DNA of 13,141 bases from Actinobacteria bacterium 13_1_20CM_4_69_9 (GTDB taxonomy: Bacteria > Actinomycetota > Thermoleophilia > Gaiellales > Gaiellaceae), in NCBI GenBank assembly GCA_001920085.1, contig MNJC01000041.1:1-13141 (forward strand). The letters are read 5' to 3'. The notes below the pieces were generated by a model. The model was not told the origin of the DNA and searched no databases. It worked only from the letters and a program-made list of their open reading frames with translations. The number at the start of each line of letters is the position of its first letter. Position 1 is the first letter of the stretch. Positions 7,486 to 13,141 of this stretch are shown piece after piece. Both the position numbers and the translations under genes were made by a program.

Positions 7486-8871
7486 ATGGCAAGTTCCGAC
7501 GATCCGAGTCATCGCGAAGGAAGGTACGACCGACGCGAGCTGCTCCGGCGTGCGGGCGCGGGGGCGGTAACGGTCGGCGTTGCGGGCTCGGGCTTCGGCC
7601 AGGCGTTCTATGGACCGCTGAGGTTCAAGGGGCGCTGGCTCAAGGGCGATCTCTCGCTGATCACGTGGGCGCACTTCGTCCCGGCGTTCGACGACTGGCT
7701 CGACAAGACGTGGGCGCCGCAGTGGGGGCAGCAGAACGACGTCCAGGTGAAGGTCGACCACATCAACAACACGCTCCTGCCGGCGCGCGCTCAGGCAGAG
7801 GTGGCGGCGAAGAGCGGGCACGACATCTTCTTCGACCTGGCGCCGCGTCCTCAGTACGAGGACAACGTCATCAACCACAACGAGATCGTCCAGCAGGTCC
7901 AGCACAAGGTCGGCAAGATCGGGCGGATCGCGCACAAGGCGACGTATAACCCGAAGACGAAGAAATACTTCGCCTTCTCGGACAACTACGTCCCGGACCC
8001 CGTCGTCTGGCGGCACGACATCTGGAACGGCATCGGCATGTCGCCGAACACGTGGGACAGCGTCCGCAGGGCGGCGCCGAAGCTGAAGGGTGTCGGCCAT
8101 CCGCTGGGGATCGGCCAGTCGGCGGAGCTCGACTCCAACATGGCGCTCTGCTCGTTCCTGATGTGCTTCGGCTCGTTCGTCCAGAACGCGCACCACCAGG
8201 TCACGATCAAGAACAAGCACACGGTCGAGGCGCTGAAGTTCATGGCCGACATCTACCAGCGCGGGGAGACCGACGAGATCTTCGGCTGGGATCCCTCCGG
8301 GAACAACAACTTCCTCTACTCCGGCAAGGGCTCGATGATCTTCAACGCGATCTCGGCGACACGTACGCCGGAGGACCGCGGCCTCCCGTTTGCGAACGAC
8401 CTCTGGATCTGGCCGATCCCGAAGGGGCCGCACGGCCGGCTCGGTTACCAGCACGTCATGGGGTGCTGGTGGATCTGGAAGTTCGCTGCGAACAAGGCGG
8501 CGGCGAAGAAGTTCCTCGCCGACCTCGAGATCCACTACAAGGACGCGTTCCTGGCCTCGAAGTTCTACAACTTCCCCAGCTTCCCGGGAGCGTTCTCCTT
8601 CAAGCAGATCCGGAAGGCGGTCGCGCAGGACAAGCACAGGCCGCTCGGCAAGTACGGCGTCTTGACGACGATCGCCCAGCGGTACACGACGAACCCTGGA
8701 CATCCCGGCTACGCCAACGCGGCATTCGGCGAGATGTTCAGCAAGTTCATGATCCCGCAGATGTTCGCCCAGGTCTCGCAGAAGAAGATGACCGCGCAGG
8801 ACGCGGTCAACGCAGCCGACCGCGAGATCCGCGGCATCTACACGAAGTGGCGCAAGCTCGGCAAGATTTGA
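7486..8871 (+). CDS. ABC transporter extracellular solute-binding protein, family 1
   Basis: The 461-residue protein should capture the sugar-type substrate and hand it to the two permeases encoded just upstream. The N-terminus has a twin-arginine-like leader: YDRRELLRRAG at 14-24, then a weakly hydrophobic Gly/Ala/Val stretch to about 41, pointing to Tat export of a folded protein. There is no lipobox cysteine and no obvious signal peptidase site, so it may be held by its uncleaved leader. The mature part starts with a strand containing LITWAHFVPAFDDWL (57-71), typical of family 1 sugar-binding proteins, and is rich in aromatic residues that could stack on sugar rings. Length is normal for the family. 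Third gene of the operon, closed by the hairpin at 8885-8916. Confidence 0.88.
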   Translation: MASSDDPSHREGRYDRRELLRRAGAGAVTVGVAGSGFGQAFYGPLRFKGRWLKGDLSLITWAHFVPAFDDWLDKTWAPQWGQQNDVQVKVDHINNTLLPARAQAEVAAKSGHDIFFDLAPRPQYEDNVINHNEIVQQVQHKVGKIGRIAHKATYNPKTKKYFAFSDNYVPDPVVWRHDIWNGIGMSPNTWDSVRRAAPKLKGVGHPLGIGQSAELDSNMALCSFLMCFGSFVQNAHHQVTIKNKHTVEALKFMADIYQRGETDEIFGWDPSGNNNFLYSGKGSMIFNAISATRTPEDRGLPFANDLWIWPIPKGPHGRLGYQHVMGCWWIWKFAANKAAAKKFLADLEIHYKDAFLASKFYNFPSFPGAFSFKQIRKAVAQDKHRPLGKYGVLTTIAQRYTTNPGHPGYANAAFGEMFSKFMIPQMFAQVSQKKMTAQDAVNAADREIRGIYTKWRKLGKI

Positions 8872-8884
8872 GCTGACGCTCAAA

Positions 8885-8916
8885 TGGGGTCTGACCCCTC
8901 TCGGGGTCAGACCCCA
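8885..8916 (+). terminator. Perfect 14-bp hairpin after the ABC operon
   Basis: A perfect inverted repeat: TGGGGTCTGACCCC (8885-8898), loop TCTC, then its exact complement (8903-8916), followed by GGTTTTG. It begins 13 bases after the solute-binding protein stop and could act as a factor-independent terminator, though the T run is short. The GGGGTCTGACCCC core also has the look of a dispersed intergenic palindrome; a shorter relative occurs at 762-772. Confidence 0.55.
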
Positions 8917-8925
8917 GGTTTTGTA

Positions 8926-9072
8926 CGGCGCTTCGCGCTGAACGCGCGCGAGCCTTCGCTCGCGCGCTCTGGTTGGTCGGCGACCGTTCTCTTCCGTGCG
9001 GCTCGGCCATGCTTCGCGTGGCCGACTCGCATCAGTTCGCCTCCGCGTAAGCCGGCTTCGCCTGGCTTACGT
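8926..9072. repeat. Array of hairpins with TTCG-containing loops
   Basis: Three or more inverted repeats lie in a row. The first is a six-pair stem at 8926-8940. The second is a perfect ten-pair stem at 8944-8967 (GCGCGCGAGC, loop CTTC, then its complement). The third is a long near-perfect stem at 8997-9031 around CGGCCATG / CGTGGCCG. The fourth is an eleven-pair stem at 9045-9072 around GTAAGCCGG / CCTGGCTTAC, with G-T pairs. All have CTTCG or CTTC at the tip. The sequence does not look coding in any frame. It may be a REP/BIME-like element, a structured 5' region before the MFS gene or extra termination signal. Single arms are clear; the function is unknown. Confidence 0.5.
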
Positions 9073-9108
9073 TCCGGCCCTGGTCGACGCGCACTGCGAG
9101 CGTTTCTT

Positions 9109-9114
9109 TAGGGT
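9109..9114 (+). promoter_or_regulatory. Putative -10 box of the MFS gene
   Basis: TAGGGT lies six bases before the ATG at 9121 with no Shine-Dalgarno sequence, identical in box and spacing to the one before 2935. It suggests leaderless transcription that starts after the hairpin array. Confidence 0.45.
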
Positions 9115-9120
9115 TGGCAG

Positions 9121-10548
9121 ATGCCGTCTGATCCGCATCGCTGGCGGATCCTCGCCGTCGTTGCGACGGCGTTCTTCATGACGATCCTCGACGTCTCGAT
9201 CGTCAACGTCGCGCTTCCGTCGATCGCGAAGGACCTGAACTTCTCGCAGGAGAACCTGCAGTGGGTCATCACCGCGTACGCGATCGCCTTCGGCGGCTTC
9301 CTGCTGTTGGGCGGGCGCGCGGCCGACCTGCTCGGGCGCCGCCGCGTGTTCATCGTCGGCGTCGTGGTGTTCACGATCGCCTCGCTCGTCTGCGGCCTCG
9401 CGCAGAGCGAGGGGATGCTGATCGCCTCCCGCGCGGTGCAGGGCTTCGGCGGAGCGATCATCTCGCCCGCGGCGCTGTCGATCGTCATGACCAGCTTCGA
9501 GGAAGGCCCCGAGCGCAACAAGGCTCTCGGCGTGTGGGGCGCGCTCGGCGGCAGCGGCGCGGCGGTCGGCGTCCTCGCCGGCGGCATCCTGACGGACTAC
9601 CTCAGCTGGCGCTGGATCTTCTTCGTCAACGTCCCCGTCGGCGCGCTCGTGCTGCTGCTGACGCCGCGCATCGTCCCGGAGAGCCGCCGCGACACCACGG
9701 GGCGCCAGTACGACGCGCTCGGCGCAGTGCTCGTCAGCGCCGGGCTCGCGCTGCTCGTGTATGCGATCTCCGAGGCCCCGAAAGAGGGGTGGGGATCGGC
9801 GCGCACGATTCTGCTGCTGATCGTGTCGGGCGCGCTCCTCGTCGGCTTCCTCGTCAACGAGCGGCGTGTGAACGACCCATTGATGCCCTTCCACATCTTC
9901 CGCGTGCGCACCGTTGCAGGAGCGAACGCCGTCGGCTTCCTGCTCGGGGCGGTGATCTTCGCCAACTTCTTCCTGCTCACCCTGTACGTCCAGGACGTGC
10001 TCCATTACTCGCCGCTCAAGACGGGCTTCACGTTCATCGCCACGGCCGGCACCGCCGTGCTGGCCGCCGGCGTAGCGCAGGCGCTGACGACGAGGTTCGG
10101 TGCGAAGCCGATCATCGTCATCGGGCTCGCACTGCTGACCGCAGCGATGGTCTGGTACTCCCAGATCCCGGTGCACGGGAAGTTCGCGTCGGACCTCCTG
10201 CCCGGCTACCTGATGGTCGGCGTCGGGATCGCATTCGCATTCGTGCCGGTGTCGATCGCCGCGCTCGCGGGCGTCGCCGAGCGCGAAGCGGGGCTCGCAT
10301 CCGGCCTCATCAACACGTCCCAGCAGATCGGCGGCGCGATCGGCACCGCCGTCGCGTCGACGGTGTTCGCGAGCCACTTCAAGGCGCTCGTGAAGGCCGG
10401 CCGCTCCGTCCCCGACGCGCTCACGCACGGCTACGGCTACGCGTTCTGGGCGCTTGCGTTCTTCGGCGTCGCCGCGATCATCGCCGCCGTGACACTGATC
10501 AGGCGCGAGGAGATGGCCGAGACGCCGGCGACCGCGCCGATCGCCTAG
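9121..10548 (+). CDS. MFS transporter, DHA2 (14-helix, EmrB/QacA-like) family
   Basis: A proton-driven exporter in the cytoplasmic membrane, probably for drugs or other small hydrophobic compounds. The 475-residue product shows the family marks: motif D1 LDVSIVNVALP (23-33), motif A GGRAADLLGRRR (64-75), motif B RAVQGFGGA (104-112) and the antiporter motif C region VGVLAGGIL (149-157). Length and the run of hydrophobic segments fit about 14 helices. The ATG directly follows the putative leaderless promoter, and the product starts with the short basic N-terminus usual in the family. It stands alone, with no TetR- or MarR-type regulator beside it in the window; the converging STAS gene begins nine bases after its stop. 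The true substrate cannot be told from sequence. Confidence 0.9.
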   Translation: MPSDPHRWRILAVVATAFFMTILDVSIVNVALPSIAKDLNFSQENLQWVITAYAIAFGGFLLLGGRAADLLGRRRVFIVGVVVFTIASLVCGLAQSEGMLIASRAVQGFGGAIISPAALSIVMTSFEEGPERNKALGVWGALGGSGAAVGVLAGGILTDYLSWRWIFFVNVPVGALVLLLTPRIVPESRRDTTGRQYDALGAVLVSAGLALLVYAISEAPKEGWGSARTILLLIVSGALLVGFLVNERRVNDPLMPFHIFRVRTVAGANAVGFLLGAVIFANFFLLTLYVQDVLHYSPLKTGFTFIATAGTAVLAAGVAQALTTRFGAKPIIVIGLALLTAAMVWYSQIPVHGKFASDLLPGYLMVGVGIAFAFVPVSIAALAGVAEREAGLASGLINTSQQIGGAIGTAVASTVFASHFKALVKAGRSVPDALTHGYGYAFWALAFFGVAAIIAAVTLIRREEMAETPATAPIA

Positions 10549-10557
10549 CCGGTAGCC

Positions 10558-10920
10558 CTACACCTTCGCGAGCAGCGCTTCCGACACCGACTCGTGCACC
10601 GTGAAGTGTCGGTCGAGGCCGGAGATCTCGAGCGCCCGCCGAGTCTCGAGCCCGGGCGCAGCGAGCAGGAACGCCCCCCGGTTGCCGAGTCGCGACCGCG
10701 ACTCGATCAGCACGCCGAGGGCCGTCGAGTCGATGAACTCGACCTCGCTGAGGTCGACGACGACGCGTGCCGGCGAGTCCGCGCACGCGTTGGTCAGCGC
10801 ATGGCGCACCTGCTGGGCGTTGTAGAGATCGAGCTCGCCGCCGAGCTTCACCACACATGCGTCGCCCTGCTGCTCGACTCCGAGCACCGGATCCTTCCGC
10901 AGCCCGTCAGAGTCCGACAA
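10558..10920 (-). CDS. STAS-domain protein, anti-sigma factor antagonist type
   Basis: A 120-residue single-domain STAS protein of the SpoIIAA/RsbV class. In that class the unphosphorylated form binds an anti-sigma factor kinase and frees the sigma factor; phosphorylation on a conserved serine switches it off. Visible features are the first strand with VVKLGGELDL (23-32), VVVDLSEVEFIDSTALGVL (53-71) with the likely phosphorylated Ser65 in the DST motif, and the C-terminal helix region after LEISGLDRHF. Length is normal. The TTG start is supported by GGGAGGG three bases upstream. No partner kinase or sigma gene is visible here, so it acts in trans or belongs to a group of orphan STAS proteins. 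It diverges from hpnC across a 111-base gap. Confidence 0.87.
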   Translation of the reverse strand: MSDSDGLRKDPVLGVEQQGDACVVKLGGELDLYNAQQVRHALTNACADSPARVVVDLSEVEFIDSTALGVLIESRSRLGNRGAFLLAAPGLETRRALEISGLDRHFTVHESVSEALLAKV

Positions 10921-10923
10921 CTG

Positions 10924-10930
10924 CCCTCCC
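10924..10930 (-). promoter_or_regulatory. Shine-Dalgarno that decides the TTG start of the STAS gene
   Basis: On the minus strand GGGAGGG lies three bases before the TTG at 10918-10920. No ATG or GTG in the frame gives a better N-terminus, so this site supports the rare TTG start. Confidence 0.6.
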
Positions 10931-11031
10931 GACGAATGCCTCGAATTGTCCCAGCGCCCGCAGCGGGGTCACGGCGGCTCTGGCGCGGGAGCATTAGACC
11001 AGTTTGCGCCAACCTGTGCAAACGTGTAGCC

Positions 11032-11829
11032 ATGGATGCCGCTTCTGTAGCCAAACGCGCGCGGACGGAGAACTTTCCGGTCGCGTCGCTGCTCTTCCCT
11101 CGGACGCTGCGGCCGCACCTGCGAGCGATTTACGGCTTCGCGCGGATCGTCGACATTCTCGGCGACGAGGTCGAGGGAGATCGGCTTGCCGCGCTGGGCG
11201 AGCTCGAGCGCGAGGTCGATGCGTGCTACGCCGGCGAGCCGACCTGGCCGGTCATGCTCGTCCTGCAGCCGACGATCCGCGAGTTCTCGCTGCCGCGGGA
11301 GCCGTTTCTGCGGCTGATCGAGGCGAACCGGATGGATCAGCGGATTGCCGAGTACGAGACCTGGAACGACCTTCGCGAGTACTGCCGCCACTCGGCCGAT
11401 CCCGTCGGCCGGCTCGTGCTCGGCCTGCTGCGCCTCGATCGCGAGCCTGACCTCGTGGCGGCGAGCGACGAGGTCTGCACGGGGTTGCAGCTCGTGAACT
11501 TCCTCCAGGACGTGCCGCGCGACCTCGAGCTCGGCCGCGTCTACCTGCCCGTAGAAGACCGGCGCCGGTTCGGCGTGACGAGCCTGGACCGTCCGAGCCC
11601 GGAGCTGACGCGAACGCTCGAGTTCGAAGCCGAGCGCGCACGCGAGCTCCTCGCTGCCGGCCGCACCCTGCAAGCACGCATCGGCGGCCGCGTCGGTCGC
11701 GCGGTCGGCCTGTTCGCGCGCGGCGGCCTGGCCGCCCTCGAGGCGCTCGAGCGCGCCCACTGGGACGTCTTCACGCAGCGTCCGCGCCCGTCCCGCACCC
11801 GGCTCGCGCTGGCGGCATTCGCACGGTGA
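11032..11829 (+). CDS. hpnC: Hydroxysqualene synthase HpnC
   Basis: The 265-residue protein belongs to the squalene/phytoene synthase fold. In the three-step HpnCDE route HpnC turns presqualene diphosphate into hydroxysqualene. Both metal-binding motifs are present: DILGDE at 41-46 and DVPRD at 160-164 within LQLVNFLQDVPRDLELGRVY. The N-terminal NFPVASLLFP and HLRAIYGFAR are typical of the HpnC branch. The ATG at 11032 matches the usual family N-terminus; the frame remains open upstream to 10594, but that part is antisense to the STAS gene. There is no Shine-Dalgarno sequence before the ATG. It is the first gene of the hpnCDE run and overlaps hpnD by GTGA. Confidence 0.9.
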   Translation: MDAASVAKRARTENFPVASLLFPRTLRPHLRAIYGFARIVDILGDEVEGDRLAALGELEREVDACYAGEPTWPVMLVLQPTIREFSLPREPFLRLIEANRMDQRIAEYETWNDLREYCRHSADPVGRLVLGLLRLDREPDLVAASDEVCTGLQLVNFLQDVPRDLELGRVYLPVEDRRRFGVTSLDRPSPELTRTLEFEAERARELLAAGRTLQARIGGRVGRAVGLFARGGLAALEALERAHWDVFTQRPRPSRTRLALAAFAR

Positions 11830-12644
11830 CCGCCGAGCGCGCGTACGCGGAGGTCGAGCGGCTCACGCGTCGCCGTGCGCGCAACTTCGCGTACGGGATC
11901 ATGGTGCTGCCGCGCGAGAAGCGGCGCGCGATCGCCGCGATCTATGCGTTTGCGCGTCGAGTCGACGATGTCGCGGACGGAGACCTCGAGAGCGAGGAGA
12001 AGCGGCGGCGTCTGAACGAGCTGCGCGCTCAGCTCGACGCCGCACCGGGCGACGACGCGATGCTCGTCGCGCTCGACGACGCGCGGACGCGCTTCCCGAT
12101 TCCGCGGCCTGCGCTCGAGGCGCTCGTCGAGGGCGGCCTCCAGGACCTCGACCAGGCGCGCTACGCGACGTTCGACGAGCTGCACGGCTACTGCACGAAG
12201 GTCGCCGGGGCGGTTGGCGTTGCGTGCGTCGCGGTCTACGGGTCGGACGACGTCCAGCGCGCGAAGACGCTCGGCATAGCCCTGCAGCTGATCAACATCA
12301 TGAGAGACGTGCGCGAGGACTGGGAGCTCGGCCGCGTCTACCTCCCGCAAGACGAGCTGTCGTCGTTCGGCGTGTCGGAGGACGACATCGCCGCCCGGAA
12401 CGTGTCGCCTGCCTGGCACGCGCTGATGACCTTTCAGGCCGAGCGTGCGCGCGCCTACCTCGCGGACGGGCTCGGGCTGCTGCACTCGCTCGACTCGCGC
12501 AGCGCGCTGTGCGTGTCGACGTTCGCCGGGCTCTACCGCGCGACGCTCGACCGCATCGAGGCGCGCGGATTCGACGTCTTCGACGGGCCGCCGCGTTTGT
12601 CGACGCTGACGAAGCTCCGGATCGTCGGACAGGGCCTCTGGTGA
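11826..12644 (+). CDS. hpnD: Presqualene diphosphate synthase HpnD
   Basis: The 272-residue squalene/phytoene synthase-family enzyme joins two farnesyl diphosphates to presqualene diphosphate, the first step of the HpnCDE squalene route. Both aspartate motifs are intact: DDVAD at 47-51 within AFARRVDDVADGD, and DVRED at 161-165 within LQLINIMRDVREDWELGRVY. The order hpnC-hpnD-hpnE favours HpnD over a phytoene synthase (CrtB), which is the main alternative. GTG at 11826 overlaps the hpnC stop by four bases and the hpnE start overlaps its own stop, so the three should be made in balanced amounts by translational coupling. Confidence 0.9.
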   Translation: MTAERAYAEVERLTRRRARNFAYGIMVLPREKRRAIAAIYAFARRVDDVADGDLESEEKRRRLNELRAQLDAAPGDDAMLVALDDARTRFPIPRPALEALVEGGLQDLDQARYATFDELHGYCTKVAGAVGVACVAVYGSDDVQRAKTLGIALQLINIMRDVREDWELGRVYLPQDELSSFGVSEDDIAARNVSPAWHALMTFQAERARAYLADGLGLLHSLDSRSALCVSTFAGLYRATLDRIEARGFDVFDGPPRLSTLTKLRIVGQGLW

Positions 12645-13141
12645 GAGCGGCCGTCGTCGGCGGCGGGCTGGCGGGGCTCGCGGCGGCGCTCGAGCTCGCC
12701 GACGCGGGCCACGACGTCACCCTCTACGAAGCGCGGCCGACCCTGGGCGGCGCCGTGCAGACGCTCCCGGAGCGGGACGGCGACCCGTCGCCGCCTCCCG
12801 ACAACGGCCAACACATCGCGCTCGGCTGCTTCACCGAGTACCTCTCCTTCCTCGACCGCATCGGCGAGGGTGGCTCGTACGTTCGCCGCCCGCTCGTGCT
12901 GCCGGTGCTGGCAGAGGACGGCCGGCGGGCCGACGTGAAGCCGAGCCTCGGTGCGCTCCTCTCGTACGCGCACGTGCCGCTCCGCGACCGGCTGCGCATC
13001 CCACTCGTGACCGCGCGCTGTCGCAACGCTCGCGCAGAGCCCGGAGAGACGTTCGGCGCGCTGCTCCGCCGACTGGGGGCGAGCGACGCCGCCGTGGAGC
13101 GCTTCTGGGACGTCTTCATGCGCCCTGCGCTGAACCTGCGT
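12641..13141 (+). CDS. hpnE: Squalene-associated FAD-dependent desaturase HpnE (partial, runs off the edge)
   Basis: The first 167 codons are present and the frame is open at the window edge. HpnE reduces hydroxysqualene to squalene, the last step of the route. The N-terminus is a Rossmann FAD/NAD-binding motif, VVGGGLAGLAAALELADAG at about 5-23, followed by VTLYEARPTLGGAVQ with the acidic residue that binds the ribose. DNGQHIALG at about 54-62 and FWDVFMRPALNL at the right end are characteristic of HpnE and the related amine-oxidase/phytoene-desaturase family. The family usually has about 420-450 residues, so some 60 percent is missing to the right. GTG at 12641 overlaps the hpnD stop by four bases. 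A squalene-hopene cyclase gene would be expected further downstream. Confidence 0.9.
   Translation, partial: MRAAVVGGGLAGLAAALELADAGHDVTLYEARPTLGGAVQTLPERDGDPSPPPDNGQHIALGCFTEYLSFLDRIGEGGSYVRRPLVLPVLAEDGRRADVKPSLGALLSYAHVPLRDRLRIPLVTARCRNARAEPGETFGALLRRLGASDAAVERFWDVFMRPALNLR

Noticed and set aside
7456..8883. Minus-strand frame of 475 codons opposite the solute-binding protein gene
   Set aside because: Same shadow pattern of Arg, Val, Leu and Asp with no motif; the plus strand has a strong ribosome-binding site and clear family features.
8884..9111. A 75-codon frame in the intergenic region
   Set aside because: It runs through several perfect inverted repeats, has no ribosome-binding site and no recognisable protein features.
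9067..10428. Long minus-strand frame of 453 codons opposite the MFS gene
   Set aside because: It is Arg/Asp/Glu/Ala-rich low-complexity sequence without domains, antisense to a well-supported transporter; such frames are common at this GC content.
10594..11031. N-terminal extension of HpnC
   Set aside because: The frame is open, but this stretch is antisense to the STAS gene, and the family N-terminus fits the ATG at 11032.

Overview
The window is very GC-rich and densely packed, with actinobacterial character: GTG and TTG starts, four-base GTGA gene overlaps, and TAGGNT-like boxes a few bases before starts that lack a Shine-Dalgarno sequence. The gene mix (small secreted RTX-repeat protein, PD40 propeller, hpnCDE, sugar ABC importer, DHA2 exporter, STAS protein) suggests a Thermoleophilia-type actinobacterium (Gaiellales or Solirubrobacterales). 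That placement is an inference from style, not an identification.

Left edge (1-860): a membrane protein of unknown function whose codon use (TTA, CTA, ATA) is unlike the rest of the window. About 65 bases later there is an isolated tRNA 3' end (T arm plus acceptor strand, 828-852). This looks like the att scar of an integrated element, with the native chromosome resuming to its right.

860-4461: on the minus strand, a secreted RTX-repeat protein is followed by a small protein resembling the CdiI-like immunity family, whose C-terminus appears to have been lost by deletion and frameshift. Divergently, a short histidinol-phosphate-aminotransferase-like PLP enzyme and then an exported PD40 beta-propeller protein lie on the plus strand.

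4455-8916: a complete carbohydrate-type ABC importer. The MalK/UgpC-type ATPase is on the minus strand. Divergently, two MalF/MalG-type permeases and a solute-binding protein with a twin-arginine leader form an operon that ends in a strong perfect hairpin.

8872-9120: a 249-base intergenic stretch with that hairpin and several further hairpins whose loops carry TTCG. It precedes a 14-helix DHA2-type MFS transporter. No stretch over 300 bases lacks a gene.

10558-13141: a STAS anti-sigma-antagonist-type protein on the minus strand, then hpnC-hpnD-hpnE on the plus strand, overlapping by GTGA; hpnE is cut by the window edge. Together these three convert farnesyl diphosphate to squalene by way of presqualene diphosphate and hydroxysqualene, normally to supply hopanoid synthesis.

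I did not find a convincing new multi-gene system. The most unusual parts are the tRNA-derived scar with its foreign-looking gene, the decayed immunity-like gene, the hairpin array and the recurring leaderless-promoter layout.
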